Origin: a virus
Strand: one strand, 5' to 3'
Length of the DNA: 27,853 nt
Virus record (IMG/VR): IMGVR_UViG_3300030419_004621
Span: 1 to 27,853 of that record
How positions within the stretch are numbered: position 1 is the stretch's first letter; the number at the start of each line of letters is the position of its first letter. The translations under genes and the position numbers were made by a program. Shown in pieces: positions 3,934 through 18,200 of the stretch. The notes below the pieces were generated by a model. That model was not told where the DNA came from. It was given only the letters and a program-made list of their open reading frames with translations, and made no database searches.

Positions 3934-3941
3934 AATAAATA
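3934..3941 (+). promoter_or_regulatory. Late-type promoter motif before gp25
   Basis: AATAAATA at 3934-3941 differs at one base from the T4 late element TATAAATA. It sits 22 bases before the GTG start of gp25. A TATAAT at 3945-3950 has no -35 partner at proper distance. A late motif directly before a baseplate gene is what T4-type regulation predicts. Confidence 0.45.
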
Positions 3942-3962
3942 AAATATAATCGCTGTATTTAA

Positions 3963-4364
3963 GTGCCTCTAGAACGGGTTAGTCCAGGTTTCAAAGATAT
4001 TAGTATGACTTTTCAGGCAAATCCCCTGAATTTAGATCTTATTGGGCTTAAAAATGAAAATGCAATTGCTCGTTCTGTAAGAAATATTGTATTTACACTT
4101 CCAGGAGAGCGATTTTTTAATGAAAATTTTGGATCTAGAATTTCTGCTTCTCTTTTTGAAAATCTTGATGATATAACAGCAAATATTATTGTTGATGAAA
4201 TTACAGAATCAATTGATAACTTTGAACCCAGAGTTGAATTAATTGATGTAGAAGCATTTCCTGATTTTGATAATAATTCTTTTGATGTAATTATAAGATA
4301 TGACATCATAGGAGCAGATGTTCCTCCACAAGAACTTCAATTCGCCTTGCAATCAACAAGATAA
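3963..4364 (+). CDS. 25: Baseplate wedge/sheath-initiator protein gp25 (133 aa)
   Basis: Homologue of T4 gp25, the small lysozyme-fold-like protein at the inner baseplate that nucleates sheath polymerisation, related to TssE of type VI secretion systems. The length (133) matches T4 gp25 (132). Visible family marks are PGER at 47-50, the following NFGSR at 55-59, and the EPR motif at 88-90 followed by a hydrophobic strand. The start is GTG 3963: the upstream in-frame sequence gives no better candidate, and the next in-frame ATG at 4005 would remove 14 residues that look family-conserved. There is no Shine-Dalgarno sequence. The stop TAA (4362-4364) is followed directly by the gp6 ATG. Confidence 0.93.
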   Translation: MPLERVSPGFKDISMTFQANPLNLDLIGLKNENAIARSVRNIVFTLPGERFFNENFGSRISASLFENLDDITANIIVDEITESIDNFEPRVELIDVEAFPDFDNNSFDVIIRYDIIGADVPPQELQFALQSTR

Positions 4365-6290
4365 ATGCCATTAGTCAATTTTTCAAACCTTGATTTTGAT
4401 CAGGTTAAAACGTCACTTAAAGATTATTTAAAGGCAAATTCCACCTTTACTGACTATGATTTTGAAGGATCTAATATTTCTTCTATAATTGATCTTTTAG
4501 CATACAATACTTACATTACTTCATACAATGCCAACATGGTATCTAATGAAGTTTTTATTGATAGTGCTACTTTAAGAGAAAATGTCGTCTCTTTGGCAAG
4601 AAATATTGGATATTTACCAAAATCTAGAAAGGCAGCAAGTGCAACTATAAGTTTTTTCGTTGATTGTACTAATATTGTCCCAACTCCTGCATCAATAACC
4701 CTTAATAAAGGTCCTGTTACATCAACTTCGGGTACTTTTGGCAATCAATCGTTCATTTTTAGTATTGTAAGTGATATAACAGTCCCTGTTGTAGATGGAA
4801 TTGCTAATTTTGATGAAATTACTGTTTATCAAGGGTCTCTTTTAACATCTAATTTCACTTATAGTGTTAGAACACCAAATCAGAAGTTTATTTTACCAAA
4901 TTCGGGAATTGACACCTCTTTAATTAGTGTAAATGTAAGAGGAACCGAACAATCCACTACTAAAGTTAATTACGCAGTTCAAGATAGTCTTTTTAACATT
5001 GATGGAGATTCTAAAGTCTATTATTTACAAGAAATTGAAGATGAAAGGTATCAATTAATATTTGGTGATGGTATTTTTGGAAAAGCACTTGAAGAAGGTA
5101 ATTTTATCACTGCAGATTATATTGTATGTAATGGAGATAGTGCAAATGGCGTAAATCAGTTTGAATTTGCAGGAAGACTGTCATATGTTAGAAATGCTTC
5201 GGATTATTCTGTTACTTCTGGTATTTCTTTAATTACTACCGACGTAGGATCAAGAGGAGGCGAAACAATTGAGTCAGTGGACTCTATTAAGAAGTTTGCA
5301 CCTCGAATTTATGCTTCTCAGAACCGTGCATTAACTGCAAATGATTATGAGACACTAATTCCAGCAAAAATTTATCCAGAAACAGAATCTATTTCAGTTT
5401 TTGGTGGTGAGGAGTTAATTCCACCTCAATATGGAAAAGTTTTTATTAGTATTAAACCAAAAACAGGTGATTTCTTACCTAATCTCATAAAAGAGAATAT
5501 TAGGATGAAATTGAAGAAATATGCTGTTGCTGGTATCGTACCTGAAATTCTAGATCTAAAATATCTTTATATTGAAGTTGATTCGAAGATTTATTATAAT
5601 AGTAATCTTGCTCCAACTGCTGCAGCAATTTCAAGCGTAGTTTCGGCAAATGCTCTTAAGTATTCCGAATCTTCTGAAATGAATAAGTATGGTGCAAGAT
5701 TTAAATACAGTAAATTCTTAAATATTATCGATCAAAGTGATGAAGCGGTAACTTCTAATATTACTACAGTCAATATGAGAAGGGATTTGAGAGTAGCATT
5801 AAATACTTATGCGGAATATTCAATTGGATTTGGAAATAAATTCCATATTAGAAGTATGGATGGTTATAATATTAAATCCACTTCTTTTAGAATAAGTGGA
5901 GTTAGTGATGAGGTTTATATTTCAGATATTCCTAATACTAATAGAACTGACGGATCTCTCTTCCTTTTCACACTTCCTTCTCCATCTTCAACTGATCCAA
6001 CAATTGTTAGAAGAAATATTGGAACCATTAATTATGATAAGGGAATTATAACCATTAATCCCATTAATATTGTATCTGGGAAATTAAAAGATGGTCAAAC
6101 CATTGTTGAATTGTCGGTATGTCCATCATCTAATGATGTTATCGGATTACAGGATTTATATTTGCAACTAGATATTAGTACAAGTAATTTTGAGACTGTT
6201 GTAGATGAAATTTCTTCTGGATTGGATCCATCTGCATCTGAATACGTTGTTACTTCAAGTTATGCAAACGGGAACCTTGTAAGATCTTAA
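4365..6290 (+). CDS. 6: Baseplate wedge protein gp6 (641 aa)
   Basis: Homologue of T4 gp6 (660 aa), the wedge component whose dimers form the continuous ring around the hub, related to the Baseplate_J family. Visible marks include the N-terminal region with NFSNLDFDQV near residue 5 and a helix-rich domain (about 10-100), FGDGIFGK at 233-240 followed by the strand that leads to CNGDSANG, and FAPRIYASQNRALTANDYE starting at 311, which is the most characteristic segment. The C-terminal third is beta-rich. ATG 4365 touches the gp25 stop without a gap, and the next gene starts one base after its stop, so gp25, gp6 and the giant protein should be made from one mRNA. Confidence 0.92.
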   Translation: MPLVNFSNLDFDQVKTSLKDYLKANSTFTDYDFEGSNISSIIDLLAYNTYITSYNANMVSNEVFIDSATLRENVVSLARNIGYLPKSRKAASATISFFVDCTNIVPTPASITLNKGPVTSTSGTFGNQSFIFSIVSDITVPVVDGIANFDEITVYQGSLLTSNFTYSVRTPNQKFILPNSGIDTSLISVNVRGTEQSTTKVNYAVQDSLFNIDGDSKVYYLQEIEDERYQLIFGDGIFGKALEEGNFITADYIVCNGDSANGVNQFEFAGRLSYVRNASDYSVTSGISLITTDVGSRGGETIESVDSIKKFAPRIYASQNRALTANDYETLIPAKIYPETESISVFGGEELIPPQYGKVFISIKPKTGDFLPNLIKENIRMKLKKYAVAGIVPEILDLKYLYIEVDSKIYYNSNLAPTAAAISSVVSANALKYSESSEMNKYGARFKYSKFLNIIDQSDEAVTSNITTVNMRRDLRVALNTYAEYSIGFGNKFHIRSMDGYNIKSTSFRISGVSDEVYISDIPNTNRTDGSLFLFTLPSPSSTDPTIVRRNIGTINYDKGIITINPINIVSGKLKDGQTIVELSVCPSSNDVIGLQDLYLQLDISTSNFETVVDEISSGLDPSASEYVVTSSYANGNLVRS

Positions 6291-6291
6291 G

Positions 6292-9200
6292 ATGGCAGAA
6301 AAGAGAATACAATTTAGTAACATAGTTCAGAATCAGCTTCCTGCCTTCACGAAGACTGAGTTTCCTTTAGTTTCTGATTTTTTAAAGCAATATTACCTTG
6401 GACAGGAATTTCAAGGTGGTCCTATTGATTTAATTCAGAATATTGATCAATATGTAAAAATTGCAGAGCAAACTAATTTAACTGAAGCAGTTGAATTGTC
6501 TTATGCTGTTGATACTTTTACTGATGTCATTCCTGTTGACATGGTAGAGAATCCTGCAGGAACTTATGGATTTCCTGATTCTTATGGATTGTTAAAAATT
6601 GACAATGAGATTATTACATATACAGGAACTGCAACCACTTGTTTTACTGGTTGTGTGCGCGGATTTTGCGGTATAACCTCATATAAAGCAGAGAATAACC
6701 CAGATGTACTAAAGTTTAGTTCAACGACCTCACAGGAGCACGTAGCGGGGTCTAAGATAGAGAATTTAAGTTGTCTCTTTCTTAAAGAATTTTTACTTAA
6801 GACAAAACATCAACTTTTACCTGGTTTAGAGAATAGAAAATTACATAAAGATCTAAATCAAGATCTTTTTATAAAACAAGCAAAAGATTTTTATTTAAGT
6901 AAGGGTACAGATAAATCTTTTGAAATTTTATTTAAAGCATTATATAATGAAGATGTAAGAATTATAAAACCTAGAGATTTTCTCTTTACTCCTTCAAATG
7001 CCAATTATAGAATTACAAAGGACTTTGTAGTTGAATCTATTGAAGGTGAAGGTAATCCGGTAGATCTTGAGCAATCTACTTTATTCCAAGATGTATTTCA
7101 GTATGGAAATTATGAAAAAGCATATGCTCCTATTACTTCAGTAGAACCTATTAATACTGGAGAGACTGGTATAGGGCAAACATTTTATAAACTTAGTATT
7201 GATGCTGGATATGATAGGGACGTTAGGGTTGATGGATCAATATATGGTAAATTTAAGGTTCATCCAAAAACCAGGGTAATAGGGCAAGTATCTGCTGGAA
7301 ATACTTTTATTGATGTTGATTCCACAGTTGGTTTCCCTACTAGTGGTGAATTATATGCCAATTATAGTGATGGGTCAGTAGGAATTGTTTCTTATAGCTC
7401 TAAAAATACAACCCAATTTTTTGAGTGTACTAATATATCTTCACTTATTGATGATGCTACTAATATTGGAATTAATACTTATGTTTATGGAAGTTCTTTT
7501 GTAGATAGCACTAAAAATGTTAAAGTAAGAATTAATGCAGTATTAGAAGATTTTGAATCTCCTGAAAATGCGGTAGAATTTGAAAAAAATGATACTGCTC
7601 AAATTAAAACTTTAGGAATTTCTGACGGTAGTTTTAAAGGAAAAAATTGGTTCTATAATATTTCACCAATTTATAAAATGAGGATTATTCGCCTCATTGA
7701 TAGCTCAGATTGGACTTATCAAGTTGCATTAAATGTAGATCATTGTTTTGTTGTAGGAGATCTCTGTTCTGTACTACTAGGTACTGATGTTAGACAAACT
7801 TCTCTTGTAATTAAAGTTAATTCGGATCAATCTCTTGAAATTAAGGGTCAGGGACAACTTATTGATCAACCCGAAAACACTTATCATCTTAAGAGACTTG
7901 TTTTAAAGACAGAATCTAATAATTTTCCAGATTCTTCAATTTATTCGACTAATGTACAGAATGTTTATAAGAAAGGAGATGATTACTTAGTTGCTTCTGC
8001 TTCTATTCCTTCTTATAATGCTCAACCACTTGATGTTTATGGACAAACAGTTACTTTCTCTGGAACTTTTATTGGGTCAGAATTTTTAATTAATCCATTA
8101 ACTGAGGATCATGGATTCTATACTGGAGATGCTGTTTATTATTCTCCAGAAAGAATAACTGAAGAATATTATGATGCTTTTGGAAATAAAAAGAGTAGGG
8201 TAATTAATGGACCTGCATTAATTACAGAAGGACTTTATTTTATTAAAAGAGTTAGTAATTCAAGAATAAAACTTGCTACTAGTAGAACAAATCTTTCTAA
8301 TGAAACTTATGTTACTCTTACAGAAGATACTACAGTTTCAAAGAGTAGAATAGAACCTTACGATTTCAGATTTAAAACTTTACAGTCACAAAATCTTTTA
8401 AGAGAGATTTCTCCTCCAGAAGAAGATGATAATAATATTGTTCCTACGGCACCTGGTTTTACTGGTATCTTAATAAATGGTGTTGAGATTTTAAATTATA
8501 AAGCTGGAGATGTTATTAAATACGGGCAACTTGATGAAATTGAAGTTAGTAGTCCCGGATCAGATTATGATGTAATTAATCCTCCACTTCTTCATATTTC
8601 AGATAATGTTGGAACAGGTGCAACTGGATTTGCTGCTGTTGAGGGATCTTTATCAGCACTTAGGATTTTAAGTCCAGGTTTTGATTATGAAGAGACTCCT
8701 ACGGTAACAATTAGTGGTGGTAATGGTAAAGGTGCAAAAGTTGATGTAAATATGAAGCAAATTAATCATTCAGTTGATTTCTTTGCTGATGCTAATATTC
8801 ATGGTGGTCAAACTGCTGCTTGGGTTAGTCTTACAGATAATACTATTGGATTTAATACTTATCATAAATTCAGAAATTCTGAACAAGTAATTTATGAAAC
8901 TTATGGCCAAACTCCAATTGGAGGAATTAGTACCAATTCGAAGTATTTCATTACCCCAGTAAATAACACCACAATTAAACTTCACTCAACAGAAGCAGAA
9001 GCATTTGCTGGAATTAATACTATCTCTTTAACATCTCATGGTGTTGGAAAACAATCTATGAGAGCAGTTAATAAAAAGTTTGTAGTAGATGTTCTTAATG
9101 TAATTAATGGTGGATCTGGTTATGCAAATAAAAAGAGAAGTACTCCTACTGAAGCGGGAAGTGGAATTAATACTGCGGTAAATTATGTTACTATTCCTAA

Positions 9201-12200
9201 TCACGGATATAATTCTGGTGAGATAGTTCAATATACTGCTGAAGGGACTCCTCTTGGTGGACTTACTAGTGGATCTGATTATTATTTGACAAAAATTAAT
9301 AATGATAGATTTAAATTATCTCAAATTGGAGCAGGATCTACTCTAAAAACATTTTTCTATGATACAGAACAATATATTAATTTTACTTCGGTTGGTGTAG
9401 GCACCCATACTTTTAATTACCAACCCATTACTGTTAATATAACAGGAAAAGTTGGAATATCCTCAATAGCAGGGGATACTTTCCAATGTGAAGTTCAACC
9501 TATTATTAGAGGTCATATAGATTCAGTTCATGTATCTAAAAATGGTGTTGGATATGGATCATCTGAGATTATTAATTTTGATAGACAACCTAATGTTACA
9601 TTAATTGCCGGATCTGGTGCACAATTAAAACCAATTATCAATGATGGAGCAATTACAGAAGTATTAGTACAAGCTACTGGAATAAACTATAATTCACCTC
9701 CAGATATAATAATTGATGGGGATGGAGAAGGAGCAGTACTTACACCTGTTCTAGAAGATAATACAATAACTTCTATTAAAGTAATTGAAAAGGGTGAAGG
9801 ATATACGGCGGCAAATACTAGTATTACTGTTCTTGTTCCTGGAGAAGGAGCAGAGTTTAGAGCAGACATTCAAAATTGGAGATTAAATTTATTCCAAAGA
9901 CATATTGATAATTTTAGTACTGATGATGGAATTATTGCTGATCAATTTAATATAGATCGAGGACTTCAATATTCTCATTTATATGCACCTAGAAAACTAA
10001 GAGAAGCAGTATTTGGTACTGATCAAGAAGGAAATACTTTATATGGTAAGAGTGATTTACAAAGGGTTAATAGTTTAGAAGTAGCATCTACAGACCATTC
10101 ACCAATAATTGGTTGGGCATATGATGGAAATCCCATTTATGGTCCATATGGTTATTCTACCCAGACGGGTGGTGTAGTGGCACAGATGAAGTCTGGTTAT
10201 AGCGTTGATTTAAAGGCAAGTAGACCACCTCAAAATGAATTTCCCGTAGGATTCTTTATTGAAGACTTTAGTTATAAAAAAGTAAGTGACCAAACAATTC
10301 TTGATGAAAATAATGGAAGATTCTGTATCACTCCAGAATATCCAAATGGAACCTATGCTTACTTTGCAACTATTGAAGAAGGAAATGCAGATTCTGCAGG
10401 ACCATTTGCAGGATATAAGAGACCAAAATTCCCCTATATGGTTGGTGAGAGTTATCATTCTACTCCTAATAAATTTAATTTTAGTTCTTATTCTAATCAA
10501 GAACAATATCTATTAGATGATACTGGATGGTCTAGAAATACTTATTATTATAATTTCATCGAGGGTAATTTAGAGTATCCATATGTTTATATTCCTGATA
10601 ATTTAAAACAAACTGTTGATGTTACAACTGGAAAGCCTGGTGCTATTAATGAAATAGGAATTACAACATCTGGTAATTTCTATAAGGTTGGAGATAAAGT
10701 ATTATTTGATAATGCTGGTACTCAGGGAACTAGAGCTGCTGCTAAAGTTTCTTGGATTGATGGTAAGCCATTAAGTAATATAAGTGTTGCTACAAGTAGT
10801 ATAACTGGTGTTGAAGTATATCCTGGAACTCAAAAAGGTGAATATATTCTTTGGTCTACAAAACCTCATCAATTCCAAACTAATGATCTTGTTAAAGTTT
10901 CTGGATTATCTACAACATCTTCTAAAATTGGTGGTGATTATAAGGTCGGAATTACAACTGATACTTTTGCATTAACTGGTGTTGGATCTACCCCTACAGG
11001 TATTGGGTCAATTCCTCATACTGGAATAGTTACTTATTTTGATGTTAGTGGAAATCTTGGATATCCTCACATTAAAGTAAATGATATTCTCAGTATAAAT
11101 TCTGAAAAAATTCAAGTCTTAAATATTGAACCAGAATTTTCACGAATAAGAGCACTTAGAGCTGTTGAAGGTACAACAGGAGCAGCACATACTGTAACTA
11201 CAGTTCTTTATGAAAATCCAAGAAAATTAATTGTAAATTCTGGGTTTAGGACTACTTATGATTGTAAGGTAAATACTCAAATTTATTTTAATCCAAATGA
11301 ATCTGTTGCAGTAGGAACTGCTTCTGGTGTTGGTATTGGTACAACTATTCAATTCTATTCACAACCAGGTTATCCTAATCCAATTGGTGCAGGAGAAACA
11401 CAAGTCTTTATTCCAACAAAAACAATTTGGATTAAAAATCATGGTTTGGTAACAGGAGATAAATTAACATATTCACCTAATGTTGGTGATGGGGTAGCAA
11501 TCCATACTGGAGGAGGTCTAGATGTTCAAAATGCTGGTGGTGGTATATCAACTTTAACTGATGGGCAAACTGTCTATGCTTATAAGCACAGTGATAATTT
11601 AATTGGAATTGCTACCGTTCATGTTGGACTTAATACTGCTGGTGATGGAATAGTTGGTATTGCAACTACATTTAGAAGTTCTTCAACTTTATTCTTCTCT
11701 GGAATTGGAACAGGAACTTGGCATAGTTTTAAAACTAATTATGCACCAATTACTGCAGAAATTAGTAGAAATCTTGTAACAGTTTCTACGGGAAGCAGTC
11801 ACGGATTAGAAAGTGGTGATACTGCTGATATTAATGTAAGTCCAGGGAATATTTCAACAACCTTTACTGTTAAGTATAATGATTATAATAGGGTTATTAT
11901 AGTTGATCCAAAAGATTTTGTTGCAGGTGGAGTAAATACCACAACAAATGCTATTAGCATTACTAATCATGGTTTTGTAACAGGTCAAAAAATTATTCAC
12001 ACCGCATCTGTTCCTTGTGGCGGTCTTTCAAATGATGGAATATATTATGTGGTTAGAATTGATGATAATACAATAAAATTATCAAATAATTCTTATAATT
12101 CCAATTTACTAAAACCAGTTATTGTTGGAATTACTAGTGTTTCTGCAGGAACAATTAATCCTATAAATCCACCAGTAAGGGCATATAAAGATCAACAGGC

Positions 12201-15200
12201 TATATTTGATCTTTCAGATTCTTCTTTAGGTTATGTTAGTCAGGGAACATCATATCCTGCATTCCAATTAAATTTCTATAGTGATAAAAATCTTCTTAAA
12301 ATATGGGATACTAATCAGCTTACGCAAAACTTTAATGTTGTAAGATCTGGAGATGCTGGAGTAGATTCAGATGCTAAAGTTACTGTCGAAGTTAATAAGG
12401 ATATACCTGGAACTTTATATTATACCTTAGATCCTTTATATGAAGGTACTCTTCCTCCTGTTAAAGAACAAATAACCAGAAATGATGCTGTTATTTCTGC
12501 AAATGAATTTCAGATTGATGATAGTGGTTATAATGGAAAACAAGTTATTTCGGTTGGCGCAACAAATACATTTACTTACACATTAACTAAGTTACCAGAA
12601 AAGGGATCTTATTTGTCAACAGATTCTGTTCTTAAGTATAAAACAGATTCTGCAACAGCATCTGGACCTATAGCAGATATTACTGTATTTGATGGAGGTC
12701 AGAATTATTATTCTCTTCCTGGTATTACTACTATTAGTTCCACTGATGGAGTTAATGCTGAAGTTAAGATTTCTAGTAAAGATATAGGTAAAATTGGAAA
12801 AGTAAAAATTAAAGATATTGGATATAATTTCCCTTCTGACAATACTCTTAGACCTAGTGTTAATTTACCACAAAGTGTCACTATTGAGGAGATGGCACGT
12901 ATTGAGTCTATTGGAATAAGTTCTGTTGGAAGAGGTTATAATGTAGCTCCTACACTTTTAGTGTTTGATGGAATAACCAATAAGAGAGATGAGGATATTA
13001 AACTTGAATATAAACTTGGAGAACAGCAAGTAACTATTCTTAAGGAATCTAAGGGAATTAATAATGTTCCACCAATTATTCTTCCTACGGATAATACTAA
13101 TGGTGTAGGAATTAAAACTGTTGGATTTAATACAACTACAAAAGATGTATCTGTTACTTTATCTGTTGGATTTAGTACTGATGGTTCATTCCCATTTACA
13201 GTTGGAGATAAGGTATTAGTTGAAAATGTTAGCGTTGGTGTTGGTACAACTGCTAGAGGATATAATTCTGCTGAATATAATTATAAATTATTCGAATTAA
13301 CTGAAGTTGATTCAAATATTGGTGGTTTGGGGATTGTCACTTTTAGTCTTTATGATTATTATAATGATTTGGATCCTAGTGTAACTCCAGGTCAATATGA
13401 TGCTGTTAATTCTGTTGGAAGAATTATACCAGAGAAATATTTCCCAATATTTGATGTTAAGTTAGGAATAAATGATTTCCTTGAGGGTGAGGTTGTTAAA
13501 TCAGATTCTGCTACTGGTACTGTTGAAACTTGGAATAAAAAGCAAGGAGTTTTAAAGATTGCAAGTGGCGAGAATTTTAAAGTTAATGATGTTATTAGAG
13601 GACAAACTTCAGGAACTCAAGGAGTTGCTGCTTCTATAACTTCATATGAATCCAAATTTAAATTGGGTCCATTCTCTGAGGTAGAGAAGGGATGGGAAAC
13701 TGATTCTGGTATTCTTAATACCAATATGCAGAGAATACAAGATAGTTTCTATTATCAAAACTTCTCTTATGCATTAAGATCTAAAGTGTCTATGGATACT
13801 TGGGATGATGTTGTAAGTGCATTAAATCATACTTTAGGTCATATTAAGTTCTCTGATATGCAAGTGGATTCATTGAATGAAAATTCAATGAGAGTGGGTT
13901 TATCAACTGAAGTAACTTCATATGAAATTGTAAACCATTTAGTTGGACATGGTAATTTAAATACAGTATATGATTTTGATTTGGTAAAAGAAAATTCTTT
14001 AAATGCTGCAGGAAGAGTTATTTCTGATGAAATAATATTCAGTAATAGAATTCTTTTCGATTATGATGAATCTGTTGGTAATAGGGTTCTTTCAATTGAT
14101 GATATTGCAAGTCAGTTTAATAGTAACCCAAGGTCAACACCATTTAGCATTGCTGCTGAATTTGATCTTGCCACTGCACGAGCAGTAAAATATTTTGTTT
14201 TTGTTAAAGATAACAGATATATTCAACATAGACAACTTCAGGTTGTTGATTTAGTTCATAATAATTCTGACATTTATTTACAACAATATGGTCGGATAGA
14301 AAGTGTTTATAACTTAGGATCATTTGATGCTAACATTCTGGGAGGTACTGGAAGGTTACTTTGGTATCCAATAGATTATAAGGTAAATGATTATAACCTT
14401 ACTGCAATTTCTTATCATATAGATGATGATTTATTGAGTGTAGGTAGTACTAGTTTTGGTGTTACAAGAATAGATTCTACTAGTACAAATGTTGCTACTG
14501 CAGTTACTACTGGACATAATATTGTAAGTATTGGTGTTACTTATCGCTCTGCTAAGATTTTAGTTAATATTAGAGGAGATAATGGAGTAGCAAGTGGTGG
14601 TGAATTTGAATTTGAAGAAATGAATCTCATTCATAATGGAACTACTGTTGATGTTTCAGAATGGGGTAATCTTCTTACTGAAGTTGAACCTACTGATGAT
14701 GCGGGAGCAGGTCTTGGAACTTATTCTGCTTATATTGATGGTGCTAATGTAAAACTTGATTGGTTCCCTGATCAAACACATGCTGGAATTGGAACCACTG
14801 CAGTTGTTAATACTATTCAAGTTGCAATGGCAGCAACTGGTAGTTTAGGTGCACAAGGAACAATTGATTTAAAACATGGAAGATTCCAGTCAACTCCTAC
14901 AGGAATAGCATCTACAGCATCTCCTTCGGTAAATGTAATTGGAGAATATGTTACTCAAGCTTCTTCTACTGTAGATGGATATGATGCTGCTTATTTTGTA
15001 GTACAACTTACAGATACAAATCAAACAGGAACATCTGAGATGTTTGAGGGTCTTGTTATCGATGATTATCGTCTTGATGAAGATTCAGGTGATAGTTATG
15101 AAACTTGGTATGGAGAAGTAGGTACTTCTGGAATAGGAACTGTAGGAACTAGAGTAGTTTCTGATAGTACTGCTGGAATTGCAACCGTACAGTTATTATG

Positions 15201-18200
15201 CACTCCTACTGCCAATATTGCAGTTCAGGCTGATGTTTATATGAATGCAATAAAAGTTACTGATGATGATAAGGATAATATTTCCTTTAATAATTCATCT
15301 ATAATGACAGAATATGGATTGTACGAAGGAACAGAGAATAGTCTTAAGAAATCCTTTATGCTAACGCATAAAACTGAAAGAGTTTTTGAAAGAAGTTTTG
15401 AAGGAGATAATTCTGATATTGTAAGTGTTTCTGCCAATACAATTAAGGTTCCAAATCACTTCTTTGTTACTGGTGAAAAAATTAGTTATGTTCATGAAGG
15501 AACTGGTACTTATGGCGCAGTTGGAATTGCTGAAACTGATGGATTTGTTGGAATTGGATCAACTACTCTTCTACCTTCCCATGCATATGTCGTTAAAGTT
15601 AATGAGGATTTAATTAAATTATCAGAAACTGCTGAAAAATCTTTAAGAAAGATTCCTGAAGTAGTAGATATAACAAGTGTTGGTATCGGTACTTCTCATA
15701 GATTTGTTTCTACTAACCCTAATGCAAAAGTTATCCTTAGTCTGGATAATATTATTCAATCACCTGTTGTATCTACAGCAGTTACAACTCAATTAGCTAA
15801 ATCTGTAACTACTACTGATGATTTAATTTACTTTACTGGAATCACTTCATTTACAGGTTCTGATTTATTCAGAGTTAATAATGAAATTATGAAGATTGAA
15901 TCTGTTGGTGTTGGTAGCACTAATGTATTCAGAGTTAAGAGACAATGGTTAGGGACATCTCTTGCAGGACATTCTACTAATGCCCTAGTAACTAAAGTTA
16001 GTGGTAATTATAATATTATTGATAATACGCTTAATTTTGCTGAGGCTCCATATGGTAATATACCTTTAAGTAGTACTACCAATCCACCTGATTCTAGAGA
16101 TTGGGTTGGTGTAGCAACAGGATCACACTTTAATGGAAGAGTATTCCTACGTTCTGGAGTAGAAGGAGCATCTAACGAAACATATTATCAAAATTATGTT
16201 TTTGATGATCTTTCTGCTGAATTTAATGGTGTTACAGATAATTTTAATCTTACTGGCAGTAATCACATTTACGGTGAAGGGTCTAATATAACAGGAATTG
16301 CTACTGAAAATGCTGTAATTTTAATTAATGATGTATTCCAAGGACCTAGTAAAAATTATAATTTAGGGCAAATATCAGGAATTACTAGTATTACATTTAC
16401 TGGTACTGCATCATCCGTATCTTCGGATATTAATCTTTCAACTCTTCCTATTGGTGGAGTCATTCTATCTGTAGGATCAACTGAAGGACACGGATATCAA
16501 CCATTAGTTGCTGCAGGAGGAACTGCAGTTGTATCAACCGCAGGAACTATTCAATCAGTTAGTATTGGATATAGTGGATCTGGATATAGATCTGGTATTG
16601 GTCAAACTGTTAATGTTGGCGTTGGAACAACAAGTTTAGGAGTTCCTAATACCCAATGGGTAGGAACTGCTACTATTGGATCTAATGGTACTTTGACTGG
16701 TGTAGCAATTACAATTTCGAAAGGTGGATATAGTCAAACAGATCCTCCATTTGTTATTATTGATTCTCCACTTTCATATACTAATATTCCTTTAGAATAT
16801 AGTTCTGAAAGTGTATCTGGAGTTGGAACTAATGCAACTGTTGATATTGTTGTTGGTCAAGGATCAAGTGTAATTGATTTCAGTCTTAATTGTACTGGAA
16901 GTGCTTATCGTGAAGGTGAAATATTAACCATTCCTTATGGTGGAACAACAGGTATTCCGACTGATACAAGTACTTATTATAATGAATTCCAGTTAACAGT
17001 TGATGAACAATTTAGTGATAAATTTAGTGGATGGTCAGTTGGAGAATTAGAAGCTTTAGATGATTGGAATAGTCAATTTGATGGAGAGACTGTTAGTTTC
17101 CAATTAAGAAGAGCAGGTGATTTAGTTTCTATTAGAACATCTAAAGGATCTAAAATCGACATTGAATATGTTCTTTTAGTCTTTATTAATGATATTCTTC
17201 AAGTTCCTAATAAGGGATATACATTTGATGGTGGTAGCGTTGTTACAATGACTGAGGCACCTAAAGTGGGAGATACCTCAAAGGTAATCTTCTACAAAGG
17301 AAGTGGCTCAGCTGACGTTAAATCTAAAGAAATTCTTGAGACTGTTAAACGAGGTGATGATTTACTTATTAATCATGGATCACAACCTGCTTATCTACAG
17401 GAAACTTCAAGAGGTGTTACAACAGTAACTTCTACAAGTACAGTCAAAACTATACCATACTTTGGTCCTGGAAATACTCAAGATGAAAATCTTGAAAGAC
17501 CTGTTGTTTGGACTAGGCAGACTGAAGATAAAATTATAAACGAAGAACCAGTAGGAAAGGATAGAGAACTGTATAATGCTAACATTAGTCCAGGTTCTTA
17601 TATTATTAAATCCGTTGGTATTGGTTCTACAGTAATTTTTGTAGAAAGTGTAAGACCCTTCTTTGATCCTGACAATGAGATGTCAGATTCCACTAAACGT
17701 GATACTCTTCAGAATAATATTACTATTATTTCACAAGATTCTAAGGTTGGTGCTGTTGCGACATGTCTTGTAACAACTGCTGGTATTGTTACGTCTGTAG
17801 ATATTACTGATGGTGGTTCTGGATATACTTCTGCACCAAGTATAGTATTTGGTCAAACTGGTGTTGGGACTACCGCACTTGGTAGATCCTTTATTAATCC
17901 TGTTGGTGTTGTTACTGGAATTGAAATTACTAATAGTGGAACAGAGTACTTACAAACAGATGTTCCATCTTGTCTTATTCAACCACCTGCATTAATTGCA
18001 GAATCTGATGAGGTTGGTTCCTATATTGGGGATTCTGGACATATTGTTGGATTTGGAACAGAAGGTGGTGCTGCATCAGTTGATAAGAGTTTGATCTTTG
18101 ATATACATATTCCATATGATTCTTATTTGAGGAATGCCAATATTGTTGGTACTGCTATTACTCTAAGTAGTATTGGTGTTGGTGATTATTTTGTAATTAG

